DNA of 64,000 nt from Hymenobacter cavernae (GCF_014641455.1 NZ_BMHT01000003.1:243921-307920), one strand, 5' to 3'; positions 34,305 through 43,596 are shown, counted from the first letter of the stretch. Program-made: numbers and translations. The notes: generated by a model from the letters alone, not told the origin.

Positions 34305-35459
34305 ATGCTTTCCGTTTCAGCACCCGCGTACGTTCCGAAGCGCACCCACAGGCTTGCCGTGGGCGCCATGTTTTTTCTGTTGGGCTTGTGTTTTGCCAGC
34401 TGGGCGTCGCGCATTCCGAGCATTCAGCAGAAGCTAGGTTTCTCCGACGCGGTGCTTGGTTTGGTGCTCTTCGCCATGCCCGTCGGGCTGATGATTTCGC
34501 TGCCGATAGCCGGCTGGCTGATTGCCAAGGAAGGCAGCCGGAAGGTGATTGTCGCGGCGCTGCTGCTTTACTCGGTCACGCTGGTAGGGCTAGGTTGGGC
34601 CCAGAACATCATGCAACTGGCTTTGTGCCTGTTCGTGTTTGGCTTTGCCAGCAACACGGCCAATATCTCCGTTAACACGCAAGCCGTGGGAGTGGAGGCG
34701 CTGTATGGCAAATCCATCATGGCCTCTTTTCACGGACTGTGGAGTTTGGCGGGCTTTGCGGGCGCGGCCATCGGCACGTTCATGATTGGGCTAGGTATTG
34801 TGCCGGGGCAGCACTTTCTGTTTATTATGGCGACCGGAGTAGCCGGCGCGGCTATCTGCTCGCGCTACTTACTAGTTGAAGATCATAACGTTAATCCTGA
34901 TCAGCCGATCTTCGTCAAGCCCGATAAAGAGCTGCTTACCCTAGGGCTGATTGCCTTCTTCTCGCTGATCTGTGAAGGGGCGATGTTCGACTGGAGCGGC
35001 GTGTATTTCAAGAAAATCGTACAGCCTGCACCGTCGTTGGTGGGAGCCGGCTTCACCGCGTTCATGAGCACGATGGCGCTCGGCCGGTTCGGGGCCGATT
35101 GGTTTAAAGACCGCTTCGGACTGCGCCGCACCTTGCAGCTTAGTGGTGCCCTCACGGCTGGCGGCTTGTTGCTGGCGGTGGTGATTCCCCTGTTTGCCAC
35201 GGCGGTGCTCGGTTTTTTCCTGGTGGGCTTTGGGGTGTCTTCGGTGGTGCCGCTGGTGTACAGCGCGGCGGGCAAGTCCAAAACGATGTCGCCCGGTTCG
35301 GCCCTGGCTGCCGTCTCCACTATTGGTTTTCTGGGCTTTCTGCTAGGTCCGCCGATGATTGGGCTGGTTGCCGGCGCAACGAGCCTGCGCGTGTCGTTCA
35401 TTATCGTGGCCATCATGGGCATGGCCACGGCCACGGTTGCAACGAAGGCGAAGCTGTAG
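34305..35459 (+). CDS. Major facilitator superfamily transporter (YbjJ-like)
   Basis: A 384-residue polytopic carrier with about 12 hydrophobic helices. The early segment FLLGLCFASWASRIPSIQQKLG and LGLVLFAMPVGLMISLPIAG resemble the YbjJ-type MFS group, often sugar- or drug-related. A mid-protein NTQAVGVEALYGKSIMASFH and GRFGADWFKDRFGLRR (loop 8-9 motif) support the family. I begin at ATG 34305. The frame is open to 34269, but the extra 12 residues are polar and not family-like. The substrate cannot be inferred. Confidence 0.87.
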   Translation: MLSVSAPAYVPKRTHRLAVGAMFFLLGLCFASWASRIPSIQQKLGFSDAVLGLVLFAMPVGLMISLPIAGWLIAKEGSRKVIVAALLLYSVTLVGLGWAQNIMQLALCLFVFGFASNTANISVNTQAVGVEALYGKSIMASFHGLWSLAGFAGAAIGTFMIGLGIVPGQHFLFIMATGVAGAAICSRYLLVEDHNVNPDQPIFVKPDKELLTLGLIAFFSLICEGAMFDWSGVYFKKIVQPAPSLVGAGFTAFMSTMALGRFGADWFKDRFGLRRTLQLSGALTAGGLLLAVVIPLFATAVLGFFLVGFGVSSVVPLVYSAAGKSKTMSPGSALAAVSTIGFLGFLLGPPMIGLVAGATSLRVSFIIVAIMGMATATVATKAKL

Positions 35460-35491
35460 CAATAACAATAACAATCCGCCGCTATTCTTGT

Positions 35492-35687
35492 CTGTCATCC
35501 TGAGCGTAGCAACGCGGAGCGAAGGACCTACCTCTGAGAAGCGAAAAGCTCTACCAAACACCCAATACCTTCAAGCTCTCAAGCTAGCTTTGGTGCAGTA
35601 CGAAAGAAGGCTCGGGGTATAATAGATGAGCTTTTCGCACATTAGAGGCAGGTCCTTCGCTCCGCGTTGCTGCGCTCAGGATGACAG
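35492..35687. repeat. 60-bp inverted repeat, GTCATCCTGAGCG family
   Basis: CTGTCATCCTGAGCGTAGCA to AAAGCTC (35492-35551) is matched by an inverse arm at 35628-35687 with about six mismatches. A 76-nt spacer separates the arms. It fills the gap between the MFS gene and the flavin reductase gene. A lone arm of the same family is at 32261-32319. Confidence 0.88.
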
Positions 35688-35706
35688 ATGTTTATCAAAT
35701 CTCTAC

Positions 35707-36345
35707 ATGAAGCATATTACCGAGCAGGACATTCAGGGCATGGAAAAAGTATTCCGCCTGAATTTGATTAACTCCATTACGGGCTATAAGCCGGCCAACC
35801 TGATCGGCACGGCTGGGAACGACGGCGCAACGAACCTGGCCATCTTCAGCTCGGTAGTGCACCTAGGTTCTAATCCGGCGTTTATCGGCATGTTCACGCG
35901 CCCCACGACGGTGCCGCGCCACACCTACGAGAACATCAAAGCCAGCGGCCGCTACACCATCAACCACGTGCAGGCGAGCTTTGTGGCGCAGGCGCACTAC
36001 ACCTCCGCCGATTTCCCGCGCGAGGAATCAGAGTTTGCCGCCTGCGGCCTGACGCCGGAGTATCTGAATGACTTCTCAGCGCCGTATGTGCAAGAAAGCC
36101 AGATCAAGATGGGCTTGGAGTTGGTGGAAGAAGTGCCCGTGCAGGCGACCGGCACGATCATGCTGGTGGGCAAAGTTATCGACTTGTATCTGCCCGAAAA
36201 CCTGCTGCGCCCCGATGGAACGGTGGATCTGAACGGCGCCGGCGACGTGGCTATTTCCGGGCTCGATGCTTATCATACGGTGCAGGAACTCGCTGCCTAT
36301 CAGTACGCAAGAGCAGGACAAGGGCCGCGCGAAAAGGCCAAGTAG
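35707..36345 (+). CDS. Flavin reductase family protein
   Basis: A 212-residue FMN-binding split-barrel protein of the flavin reductase-like group. It begins MKHITEQDIQGMEKVFRLNL. The FMN-binding region includes NLIGTAGNDGATNLAIFSSV, GMFTRPTTVPRHTYENI and the NHV turn. A later TGTIMLVGKVIDLYLPENLL closes the barrel. Such proteins reduce flavin with NAD(P)H or bind FMN tightly. The start at 35707 is chosen because the upstream open frame (from 35626) is the right arm of an inverted repeat. Confidence 0.87.
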   Translation: MKHITEQDIQGMEKVFRLNLINSITGYKPANLIGTAGNDGATNLAIFSSVVHLGSNPAFIGMFTRPTTVPRHTYENIKASGRYTINHVQASFVAQAHYTSADFPREESEFAACGLTPEYLNDFSAPYVQESQIKMGLELVEEVPVQATGTIMLVGKVIDLYLPENLLRPDGTVDLNGAGDVAISGLDAYHTVQELAAYQYARAGQGPREKAK

Positions 36346-36425
36346 CTAGCCTAATTTTAAGGCTAGGTTGTTCGTTCTGCGGCTACAAACGTATCAGAGT
36401 TCAAACCGCAAACTGAACCACGACT

Positions 36426-36836
36426 ATGGCCGCCTGGGGACCTTACAACTTTGATAACGACGACGCCACCGATTTTGCCGGCGAGTTCATGAACAATGGC
36501 AGCGAAGTGCTGCTGCTCGAAACGTTGGTTACTGCTGCCGACGAGGAAGAATTTGTAGAAGCCGAAGTGGCTTTGCCCGCGCTGGCCGCTGCCGAAATTG
36601 TGGCCGCCTGGCGCGGGCACCCCGGCACCGATTTTCTGCCCGGCTTGCTGCCTGTGGTGCAGCGCCTCGATATAAGCGACGAAGATGAGCTAATAGAGCT
36701 GGCCCAGCAAGCCGTGGAAGCCGTGCTCAAAGACTCAGAGCCGCGCAATATGTGGACGGAGAACAAGCAGCTTGACGTGTGGGAAGCCGCCCAAAAGGAT
36801 TTGTTAGCCAGGTTAGACGCGGAGCCAAATCCGTAA
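36426..36836 (+). CDS. DUF4259 family protein
   Basis: A 136-residue acidic soluble protein. The opening MAAWGPYNFDNDDATDFAGEF is the signature of DUF4259. Helical segments follow: LPALAAAEIVAAWRGHP and ELIELAQQAVEAVL, with the final NMWTENKQLDVWEAAQKDLL. The family is widespread and of unknown role. It is sometimes found near toxin-immunity loci, but nothing here supports that. A GTCATGCTGAGC inverted repeat begins 6 bp after its stop. Confidence 0.87.
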   Translation: MAAWGPYNFDNDDATDFAGEFMNNGSEVLLLETLVTAADEEEFVEAEVALPALAAAEIVAAWRGHPGTDFLPGLLPVVQRLDISDEDELIELAQQAVEAVLKDSEPRNMWTENKQLDVWEAAQKDLLARLDAEPNP

Positions 36837-36842
36837 TACCAG

Positions 36843-36954
36843 AACGTCATGCTGAGCTTGTCGAAGCATCTCGCGTGCAATGGTAAGTCCAATCGTCAGG
36901 ATTACTACCACAACGACAGCCTGCAAGATGCTTCGACAAGCTCAGCATGACGTT
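36843..36954. repeat. 29-bp perfect inverted repeat, GTCATGCTGAGC family
   Basis: AACGTCATGCTGAGCTTGTC through GCATCT (36843-36871) and its exact inverse (36926-36954), spacer 54 nt, between the convergent DUF4259 and maf genes. It differs from the 15363 copy by GTC for GCC at one spot, changed in both arms, which is compensatory. Confidence 0.9.
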
Positions 36955-36998
36955 CAACATCAGCACGCTTCTCCCGTTGGTCGAAATGACGTTCTTAG

Positions 36999-37574
36999 TC
37001 AGCTAATGCTGACACCTAGCTTTTCCAGCTCCTCCCAAACCCGGTGCACCGGCAGGCCCATTACGTTGAAGTAAGAGCCTTCTAAGCGGGTTACGGCCAC
37101 CATGCCGATCCAATCCTGCGCGCCGTAGGCGCCGGCTTTGTCGAAAGGCTTGTAGTTCCGGACGTAAAACTCGATTTCGGCAGGCGAGAGGGTGCGGAAA
37201 TACACGCGCGTCTGGTCGGAAAACACGATGCGGCGACCGTCGCCGGTGAGGAGACACACGCCGGTGTACACGTCGTGGGCGCGGCCTTGCAGGCGCGTAA
37301 GCATCTGCTTGGCTTCGGCTTCGTCGGCGGGCTTGTTCAGCACGTCATCGTCGAGGCACACGATGGTATCGGCGGTGAGCACCACTTCGTCGGGGGCCAG
37401 GGTCGCGCGGTAGGCTTCCGCTTTGTGGGCGGCCAGGTATTCTGCCACCTCGGCGCGCACCAGGTGAGCCGGGAAGCTTTCGTCTACTTCCAGCAAACGA
37501 ATTTCGTAGCGCAAACCTAGGTCGGTGAGAAGCTGGCGGCGGCGCGGGGAGTTGGAGGCTAATACTAAACGCAT
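36999..37574 (-). CDS. maf: Maf-like nucleoside triphosphate pyrophosphatase
   Basis: A 191-residue Maf protein, hydrolysing dTTP/UTP or modified nucleotides to monophosphates (house-cleaning). It shows the N-terminal LVLASNSPRRRQLLTDLG, the middle EVVLTADTIVCLDDDVLNKP and a final YFNVMGLPVHRVWEEL. I start at ATG 37574. The frame is open to 37688, but those residues lie inside the overlapping DUF1015 gene. The start overlaps the end of that upstream gene by 10 bp, so the two are likely coupled. Confidence 0.93.
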   Translation of the reverse strand: MRLVLASNSPRRRQLLTDLGLRYEIRLLEVDESFPAHLVRAEVAEYLAAHKAEAYRATLAPDEVVLTADTIVCLDDDVLNKPADEAEAKQMLTRLQGRAHDVYTGVCLLTGDGRRIVFSDQTRVYFRTLSPAEIEFYVRNYKPFDKAGAYGAQDWIGMVAVTRLEGSYFNVMGLPVHRVWEELEKLGVSIS

Positions 37575-38875
37575 TGCAGAAATGGGTTGTCGGCTTCCTG
37601 GTCGCGAATGCTGGTGAACAGGAAGCCCACGATGGTTTTGGGGTAAAAAAACGTGGACTTGGGCGGCATCACGGCGCCGGAGTGGCACACGCGCTCCACC
37701 TCATCCATCGTTACTTCGTTGGTAATGAACGCCGCGCGGGCCGTGCCGCGGTCTACTTGCGCCAAGCACTCGGAGAAGCTGCGCACGTAGGCCACACCCG
37801 GCCAGTTGCGCTGCGCATCTGGCCCAACCACGTCAAGCACCCGCTCCAGTACGAAGTAGTGCAACACCGTCAGATCCAACGCTTTAACTTCTGTCGTGGT
37901 ATCCCAGGCGAGCTGCGCGTGCACCTCGGGCTTCAGCCGGATTTTGTAGGCCTGCCCACCTAGGTACAGCCCGAAGGCCCAGCGCTTGCCAGCAATAATT
38001 TCCGGCAAGTCATACGCATCATCCTGCCCGAGCACGGTAAAGAACTGAGCAAGTCGCTTCAGAAATTCCTCATTGGAAAGCTCACCAGGAAATTCCAGCA
38101 GCAAGCGGTGCGTCGGCAGAATGCGCAGGTCGTCGGCCGCGGCGTTGGTGAGGTACATCAAGTGATAGTTCCAGAGTTCAAAGCCAGTCGCTTTTGGATC
38201 AGCTACTTGCCGCGCCTGACGATACACCAGGGAAGCTTCGTAGCGATGGTGCCCATCGGCCAGAATCACCTGCTTATCGGCGAGCAACGCCAGGAAGCGG
38301 TGAATTATGTCGCGGTCCTGAATCATGGCCAGCACGTCGCGGGCGCCCTGGTAGTCCTCCTCGGTTTGGTAGAGCGGGTCCTGGATGGCCTCGTCCATGT
38401 AGCGCTCCAGCTCGAACGTGTCGTCGCGGTAGAGGCCGTGCGTGGCGCTGCTTTGCAACTGCGTACGGGCCAGCAGCTCGGCGCGGTCGTTCACCGAAAC
38501 CGGCAGTGTGTTCTCGTGCCTCAGCACCACGTTTTCGCTCCAATCATACGCCCGGATGTGGCACATGAAACCCTTGCGGCAATACTCGCGCGCGCTGCCC
38601 GGCAGCCGGAAATACTGGTAGTACACGTACACGCCCGGCAACTCATCCTGGCGCAGCACGCCGGTCTTTTGCCAGTCGGCCAAGGTGCGCACGGCTTCAC
38701 CCGCCGCATCCTCGCCGCGCGGCACCGAAAGGTGGATGCTATTCAACGGGTTGTGATACAGCGCCTCGCGCTGCTTCCGCGACACCACATCAAACAACGG
38801 CGAAACATACGCGTCGATGGCAGCACCTAGCTCCGGATTGTAGCGCCAGCCGCGCACGGGTCGAATTTCAGCCAC
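37565..38875 (-). CDS. DUF1015 family protein
   Basis: A 436-residue soluble protein starting at GTG 38875 (V/M-AEIRPVRGWRYNPEL), which matches the usual DUF1015 start. Further marks are AAIDAYVSPLFDVVSRKQRE, YVYYQYFRLPGSAREYCRKG, and ILADGHHRYEASLVYRQ with an HHRYE motif. The C-terminal segment is SGAVMPPKSTFFYPKT. Family members are proposed phosphatase- or serine-kinase-like proteins (SerK resembles this fold), but the role here is not known. An upstream in-frame ATG at 38971 exists, but its 32 residues are encoded by repeat DNA. It is the first gene of a pair with maf. Confidence 0.85.
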   Translation of the reverse strand: MAEIRPVRGWRYNPELGAAIDAYVSPLFDVVSRKQREALYHNPLNSIHLSVPRGEDAAGEAVRTLADWQKTGVLRQDELPGVYVYYQYFRLPGSAREYCRKGFMCHIRAYDWSENVVLRHENTLPVSVNDRAELLARTQLQSSATHGLYRDDTFELERYMDEAIQDPLYQTEEDYQGARDVLAMIQDRDIIHRFLALLADKQVILADGHHRYEASLVYRQARQVADPKATGFELWNYHLMYLTNAAADDLRILPTHRLLLEFPGELSNEEFLKRLAQFFTVLGQDDAYDLPEIIAGKRWAFGLYLGGQAYKIRLKPEVHAQLAWDTTTEVKALDLTVLHYFVLERVLDVVGPDAQRNWPGVAYVRSFSECLAQVDRGTARAAFITNEVTMDEVERVCHSGAVMPPKSTFFYPKTIVGFLFTSIRDQEADNPFLQCV

Positions 38876-38884
38876 TCGGAAATG

Positions 38885-39000
38885 TTGAGTTTTGAATGTT
38901 GAGTTTTGAATGAAAAGGCTGAAAGTGTCAGGTGTTGAATAATTGTATGACTGGCTTCTAAGCACGATCATTCAACATTCAAAACTCAACACTCAAAATT
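38885..39000. repeat. Inverted repeat, TTGAGTTTTGAATG family
   Basis: Two tandem copies of a TTGAGTTTTGAATG-like word (about 38885-38913) face an inverse arm at about 38968-39000 (TCATTCAACATTCAAAACTC onward). It occupies the whole gap between pdxH and the DUF1015 gene. It shares its word with 4166-4229. Confidence 0.8.
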
Positions 39001-39004
39001 TCTT

Positions 39005-39661
39005 TTATGGTGCCAGGCGGCTGCGCTTCCAGCCCTCACCCTCTTTTTCGTATAAGATTCGGTCGTGGAGGCGGCTGGGGCGGCCCTGCCAGAACTCGAT
39101 GCGGGTGGGGCGCACGATGTAGCCACCCCAGTGCGGCGGGCGGGGCAAGGGGTTCTGGTCGGCAAACTGTGCTTCCACCTCCTTTTCGCGCTGCTCCAGC
39201 TCCTCCCGGCTGCCGATTACCTGGCTCTGCGGTGAAGCCCAGGCGCCCAGTTGACTGCCCCGCGGCCGACTTTGAAAGTAGGCGTTCGACATAGTGGCGG
39301 GCGCTTTTTCGACTCTGCCTTCCACCCGAACCTGCCGTTCCAGGCCGGGCCAAAAGAAGTTGATAGCCGCCAGGGCCTCGTGGGCTAGCTCCTGGCCTTT
39401 GCGGCTGTCATAATTTGTATAGAAAAGAAAGCCTGCGTCTTCGGGCAGACCTTTGAGCAGCACTACGCGGGTAGAAGGCTGACCATCAGAGCCAACAGTA
39501 GCCAGGGTCATGGCCGTGGGTTCGTCGAGCTGGGCGGCCAGGGCTTCATCCAGCCAGGTGCGAAACTGCTGCACGGCATCCGGCGCGACGTCGTTTTCGG
39601 TGAGGGTGCGTTGGGCGTACGTCCTGCGCAGGTCGGCTAGGTATTGATCGTTTGTCATCAA
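39005..39661 (-). CDS. pdxH: Pyridoxamine/pyridoxine 5'-phosphate oxidase
   Basis: A 218-residue FMN oxidase producing pyridoxal 5'-phosphate. Family blocks are [69 protein letters not shown] and the closing [16 protein letters not shown]. These contain the FMN and substrate-phosphate contacts (RPR-x-S, RxxRLHDR). Two Met codons start the protein (39661 and 39658). Either may be used. It stands alone with a long upstream region. Confidence 0.96.
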   Translation of the reverse strand: MMTNDQYLADLRRTYAQRTLTENDVAPDAVQQFRTWLDEALAAQLDEPTAMTLATVGSDGQPSTRVVLLKGLPEDAGFLFYTNYDSRKGQELAHEALAAINFFWPGLERQVRVEGRVEKAPATMSNAYFQSRPRGSQLGAWASPQSQVIGSREELEQREKEVEAQFADQNPLPRPPHWGGYIVRPTRIEFWQGRPSRLHDRILYEKEGEGWKRSRLAP

Positions 39662-39974
39662 GTCAGGTGCGTTTGACAGTTAACCAGCAGCTGGTCGATC
39701 CGGTTGTCATCGTGCTAAGCCTATGCTGGCACACCACCAACCGGTACTGGTACTGACGCTGGAAAAGGCGCAAGGTAGCAAATGTGGCCGCGCCGGGAAC
39801 CTGTAGCCCGCGAACCGACGTAAGACAAATAAAGAGGCTGCGCAAACAGTGAGTGGGGAGAGAACCTAGGTTGTGCTTCACGCCCCGCTGCCCACCTGTT
39901 TTGTAGCAGGCACAAGTGCCGTGATTCGCCTGAATCAGTGGTGTTTGTCAATAAAAAGAACTAATAATTGAGCA
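39662..39974. other. Divergent gap between pdxH and yqgE
   Basis: These 313 bases should carry promoters for pdxH (minus) and yqgE (plus). An ACCTAGGT site lies at 39864. An open frame at 39663-39881 (minus) shows no family features, and I reject it. No strong hairpin is seen. Confidence 0.6.
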
Positions 39975-40532
39975 ATGAAACCAGGTAGCCTCCTCATCTC
40001 GCAGCCCTTCCTGGGCGACCCCAATTTCGAGCGCACCGTTATTTTACTGTGCCGGCATTCGGAAGAAGAAGGGTCTTTTGGCCTGGTGCTCAACCGCCAG
40101 ACCAACCTCCAACTCGGCGACGTGCTGGAGCTGCCGTATGGCGAAGCTTCGCCCGCCGCGCACGTGCCACTTGGGCTGGGCGGACCCGTACAGCCTGATA
40201 CTCTGCACTATCTGCACAAGCGCCCCGATATTCCCGACGCGGTAGCCCTGGGCCAGGATGTGTACTGGGGTGGCGACTTTCAGGTGCTGCTCGGCTTGCT
40301 GCTAAGCGGCGAGCTAGGTGCCGACGATGTGCGCCTGTATGTCGGCTACTCGGGCTGGACGGCCGGGCAGCTGACGGGCGAAGTGGGGGAAAATGTTTGG
40401 ATTGTGCACCCGAATGCTGCCGGGAAAGTATTTACTTTGGATAATGATGCCTTTTGGCAATCCATCCTGCGCGAAAAAGGCGGCCGCTTCCGCGTCTTGT
40501 CCAATTACCCCGTGGACCCACGCCTGAACTAA
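39975..40532 (+). CDS. yqgE: YqgE/AlgH family protein
   Basis: A 185-residue UPF0301 protein. It opens PGSLLISQPFLGDPNFERTV and continues EEGSFGLVLNRQTN, the typical N-terminal block, then HVPLGLGGPVQPDTLHYLH and VYWGGDFQVLLGLLLSGE. The end is ENVWIVHPNAAGKVF. The family is conserved in bacteria, and AlgH in Pseudomonas was linked to alginate regulation, but its biochemical action is not known. It is followed after 62 bp by the DUF349 gene in the same direction. Confidence 0.92.
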   Translation: MKPGSLLISQPFLGDPNFERTVILLCRHSEEEGSFGLVLNRQTNLQLGDVLELPYGEASPAAHVPLGLGGPVQPDTLHYLHKRPDIPDAVALGQDVYWGGDFQVLLGLLLSGELGADDVRLYVGYSGWTAGQLTGEVGENVWIVHPNAAGKVFTLDNDAFWQSILREKGGRFRVLSNYPVDPRLN

Positions 40533-40594
40533 TCTGCCCCGCCGCCCTGCTTTCCACTGCCCGCTGCCTACCTTGCGGGCCTTTCCGCTGAATC

Positions 40595-43069
40595 ATGGTA
40601 CCTGAAAACGAAAACACCGCCCCCAACCACTCCGACGCCGCGTCGGAGTCGCCGATGAGCATTCTGGAACGCCGTCTGGCGGAAATCCAATCTAAACAAA
40701 GTCAGGCGGAAGAGCCTGCGCCTTCTGCTCAGGGATCTGCTCCCGCCAATGTGCCGGCCGAAACAACTGCTGCCGTGCCCACCGCGCCCGAAGACATTAC
40801 GGAGTTGCCGGCGCAAGGTGCCCCGGCTCCCGCAGCCGGGCAGCCCCTAGGTGCCGGTACGGCCGAGGCGCATGCTGAGCCTTCTAACGCGGTTGTCGGC
40901 GAAGTGCCGGCGCCGAGCCCCAGCGCAGAAGCTTCTGCTCCACTGGCTCGGGCGGAAGAGCATTATGGCACCCAAAACCCTGGTGTAGTGAATGCCCTGG
41001 CTGCCGAGCCAACTGCTTCGGATGTGGCGGTCACGCCGGAGCCTGAATCCCTGTCGGGGAACTCGGACGCTGAGGCAAGCTCGCTGGAACCCGCTACTAC
41101 ACCCGACCCGGAAGCCCTGTCCGGCGTGGCAGGAGCAGAAACGCCTGCTACGGCTCCCGATGCGCCGGCTACCACTACATTGCCCGCTTTCCCGCTGGCT
41201 TCGGCCGAAGACATCGACAATGCGCCGATGGAGCTGGCTGCGCTTCCTACTTCCGATAATGAAGGCGCCGCCGAGGCTGCCGCGGAACTACACGACCTGC
41301 AAGCCAGCGGCGACGAAGACGACTACGTACCCGAAACGAGCGGCCCCGATTTCTCGCAGCTCGACCTAGGTGCTCAGGGTGCCTACCTGCTCGACCTGCT
41401 GCGTCGCCCCGATGCGCGCCAGAACCGTAAGCAGATCTTTGACCTGAACCGTCAGTATGAGCAGGCAGTAGCCGCGGAGCGCAATGCCGCTCGTCAGCGC
41501 TTCACGGCCGAGGGTGGAGAGGCAGAGGCATTTGTTTTTCAGAGTCCCGTTGGTTACCAGGAAGTTGCCAAAGCCTTGCAGGAGTTCCGCGAAAGCCGCG
41601 CCCGCGATGCCAAGGCGGAGGATGAGCAGCGCGCCCGCAACCTAGCCCATAAGCAGCATCTGCTTTCGCAGCTTCGACAGTTGGTAGAGTCCTCCGAAAC
41701 CAAGGACAGCTCGGCCCGCATCAAAGCCCTGCAAAACGACTGGAAGGTGACCGGCCCCGTGCCGCAAAAGGATGCGCAGGAACTGTGGAACAGTTACCAC
41801 GCCCTGCTCGATATCTTCTATAACAACCGCGGTCTGTTCTTCGAAATGAAGGAACTGGACCGCCGCCGCAACCTCGAAGCCAAGGAAGTGCTGATTCAGC
41901 GCGCTGAGGCCCTAGGTCAGCAAAGCAGCATCAACAAAGCCCTGCAGGAGCTGCGTCAGCTGCATGAGGAGTGGAAGCATGTTGGTCCGGTGCCCAATGA
42001 GCAACGCGAGCCCATCTGGAACCGCTTTTTGCAGGCTTCGGAAAAAGTACACAACCGCAAGAAGGAGTTTGTGGATGTGCGCTCGGCGCAGGAGAATGCC
42101 AACCTAGCCCGCAAGTCCGAGTTATTGGAGCAGATCAAGCCCTACGCCGACTTCCATACGGAGCGCGTAAACGAGTGGCGCTCTAAGACCGATGAGCTGC
42201 AAAAGCTGAAGAATGACTGGGATGCCGCCGGCTTGGTGCCCCGCGACAAGGCCGAGCAGATGAACAAGCAGTTCTGGGCGGCTTACAAAGGCTTCTTCCA
42301 GCATAAAAACCAGTTCTTCAAAGCGCTGGACGAAGAGAAAAACGCCAACCTGAAGCGCAAGCTGGAGCTGTGCGAACAAGCCGAAGCAGCGCTGCACAAC
42401 CCGAACTGGGAAGAAGGCCGCGAAATTGTGATTCGGTTGCAGAAGGAGTGGAAGCTCATCGGCCGCGTACCCGAAAAGCAGTCCGACAAAGTGTGGAACC
42501 GCTTCCGCACCGCCTGCGACGCGTTCTTCGATCGTAAAAACCAGGAGGTCAAGCAGCGCGAGCAGCAAGCCCAGCAGGTTTCCAGCGAGCAGGCTGCCCA
42601 CCTCGACCGCCTGGCTGATGCCGTGGCCGGGCTGAATGTGGACAACCCCGGCACGCTTGAGGCCTTCCGCCAGCACGTAGCCGAGTGGCGCACCTTCGAA
42701 GGTGCGGCCGCGGGCCCGCGTGGTGCAGCCGAGCGGGCTGAGGAGAAGTTCCAGACCCTGATGGGTAAGTACCTGGATACGGTTCCGGGCCTGTCGTACG
42801 CCGAGCGCAATGATTTGCTATTCCAGCTGCAAGTAGAGCGCCTGAAAGCCAGCCCTGATGCCCAGCAGCAGCTTTACCGGAAAGAACAAGGCTTGCGCCG
42901 CGAGATCAACGAGCTCGAAAACGACATTGCTACCCTGCAAACCAACCTCGACTTCTTCGCCCGCTCGAAGAACGCCGATCAGCTCCGCGCTGAGTACCAG
43001 GGCCGCATCGATGAAGCCAAAACCCGAATTGAAGGGCTGAAAAGGCAGTTGAAAGTCGTGCGTAGCTAG
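40595..43069 (+). CDS. Large acidic DUF349-repeat protein
   Basis: An 824-residue protein. The first 260 residues are low-complexity Ala/Pro/Glu/Thr. From about 265 it is a chain of helical DUF349 repeats: LQNDWKVTGPVPQKDAQELW, LHEEWKHVGPVPNEQREPIW, LKNDWDAAGLVPRDKAEQMN and LQKEWKLIGRVPEKQSDKVW, each spaced about 70 residues and sharing W-x3-G-x-VP. A degenerate fifth may lie near 690. The end is a coiled coil (ELENDIATLQTNLDFFARSK). DUF349 proteins are common in Bacteroidota and of unknown role. The length with the disordered front is notable. No signal peptide, so cytosolic. Confidence 0.88.
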   Translation: MVPENENTAPNHSDAASESPMSILERRLAEIQSKQSQAEEPAPSAQGSAPANVPAETTAAVPTAPEDITELPAQGAPAPAAGQPLGAGTAEAHAEPSNAVVGEVPAPSPSAEASAPLARAEEHYGTQNPGVVNALAAEPTASDVAVTPEPESLSGNSDAEASSLEPATTPDPEALSGVAGAETPATAPDAPATTTLPAFPLASAEDIDNAPMELAALPTSDNEGAAEAAAELHDLQASGDEDDYVPETSGPDFSQLDLGAQGAYLLDLLRRPDARQNRKQIFDLNRQYEQAVAAERNAARQRFTAEGGEAEAFVFQSPVGYQEVAKALQEFRESRARDAKAEDEQRARNLAHKQHLLSQLRQLVESSETKDSSARIKALQNDWKVTGPVPQKDAQELWNSYHALLDIFYNNRGLFFEMKELDRRRNLEAKEVLIQRAEALGQQSSINKALQELRQLHEEWKHVGPVPNEQREPIWNRFLQASEKVHNRKKEFVDVRSAQENANLARKSELLEQIKPYADFHTERVNEWRSKTDELQKLKNDWDAAGLVPRDKAEQMNKQFWAAYKGFFQHKNQFFKALDEEKNANLKRKLELCEQAEAALHNPNWEEGREIVIRLQKEWKLIGRVPEKQSDKVWNRFRTACDAFFDRKNQEVKQREQQAQQVSSEQAAHLDRLADAVAGLNVDNPGTLEAFRQHVAEWRTFEGAAAGPRGAAERAEEKFQTLMGKYLDTVPGLSYAERNDLLFQLQVERLKASPDAQQQLYRKEQGLRREINELENDIATLQTNLDFFARSKNADQLRAEYQGRIDEAKTRIEGLKRQLKVVRS

Positions 43070-43094
43070 GGTAGTTGCCTGTTGTTCTACTGAC

Positions 43095-43131
43095 AAAAAA
43101 GGCACTTGGCTTACGGTCAAGTGCCTTTTTT
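43095..43131. terminator. Terminator after the DUF349 gene
   Basis: AAAAAAGGCACTTG (43095-43108) pairs with CAAGTGCCTTTTTT (43118-43131), 14 bp stem with T6, 25 bp beyond the stop. Confidence 0.93.
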
Positions 43132-43303
43132 GCGCTAATTTCGGCTGCTGTGCAACCTCCTGATGAATATTTCTACGACGTAGCCTGAATTTTAATCTTT
43201 TTAAAATCAGGAGTATGGCTCCTTTTTAATTAAAAAATCGGGAGAAATTCGTTTGCTTAGATTGCGAAATACGATTCCTTAGCTAGTTTTGCATCACCAA
43301 TTC

Positions 43304-43376
<73 letters not shown>

Positions 43377-43387
43377 CATTGCCTTAG

Positions 43388-43420
43388 AACGCGCTGCAAA
43401 CACTTCGTTTGCAGCGCGTT
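43388..43420. terminator. Terminator of the tRNA-Thr transcript
   Basis: AACGCGCTGCAAAC (43388-43401) pairs with its inverse at 43407-43420, loop 5 nt, then T5. It lies 11 bp after the tRNA. Confidence 0.92.
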
Positions 43421-43491
43421 TTTTTATTAGTCTGCTAAGACAGATAAGCTGTCTTAGGTGCTTTGCTCTAGTTTACCTAGAAGCTGTTCCG

Positions 43492-43587
43492 GTCATGCTG
43501 AACTGGTCGAAGCATCTCTACTGCCAAAGTAAATCCTACTACCAGCGCAACGAAGCGGTAGAGATGCTTCGACCAGCTTAGCATGAC
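43492..43587. repeat. 29-bp inverted repeat, GTCATGCTGAGC family (divergent copy)
   Basis: GTCATGCTGAACTGGTCGAA through CTCTA (43492-43520) is matched by its inverse at 43559-43587 with two mismatches, spacer 38 nt. It carries CTGGTC where the other copies have CTTGTC or CTTGCC, and the same change appears in both arms. Confidence 0.88.
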
Positions 43588-43596
43588 TTAAAAGCA

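Noticed and set aside
39663..39881. Minus-strand open frame of 72 codons
   Set aside because: No features, and it occupies the expected promoter region of pdxH.
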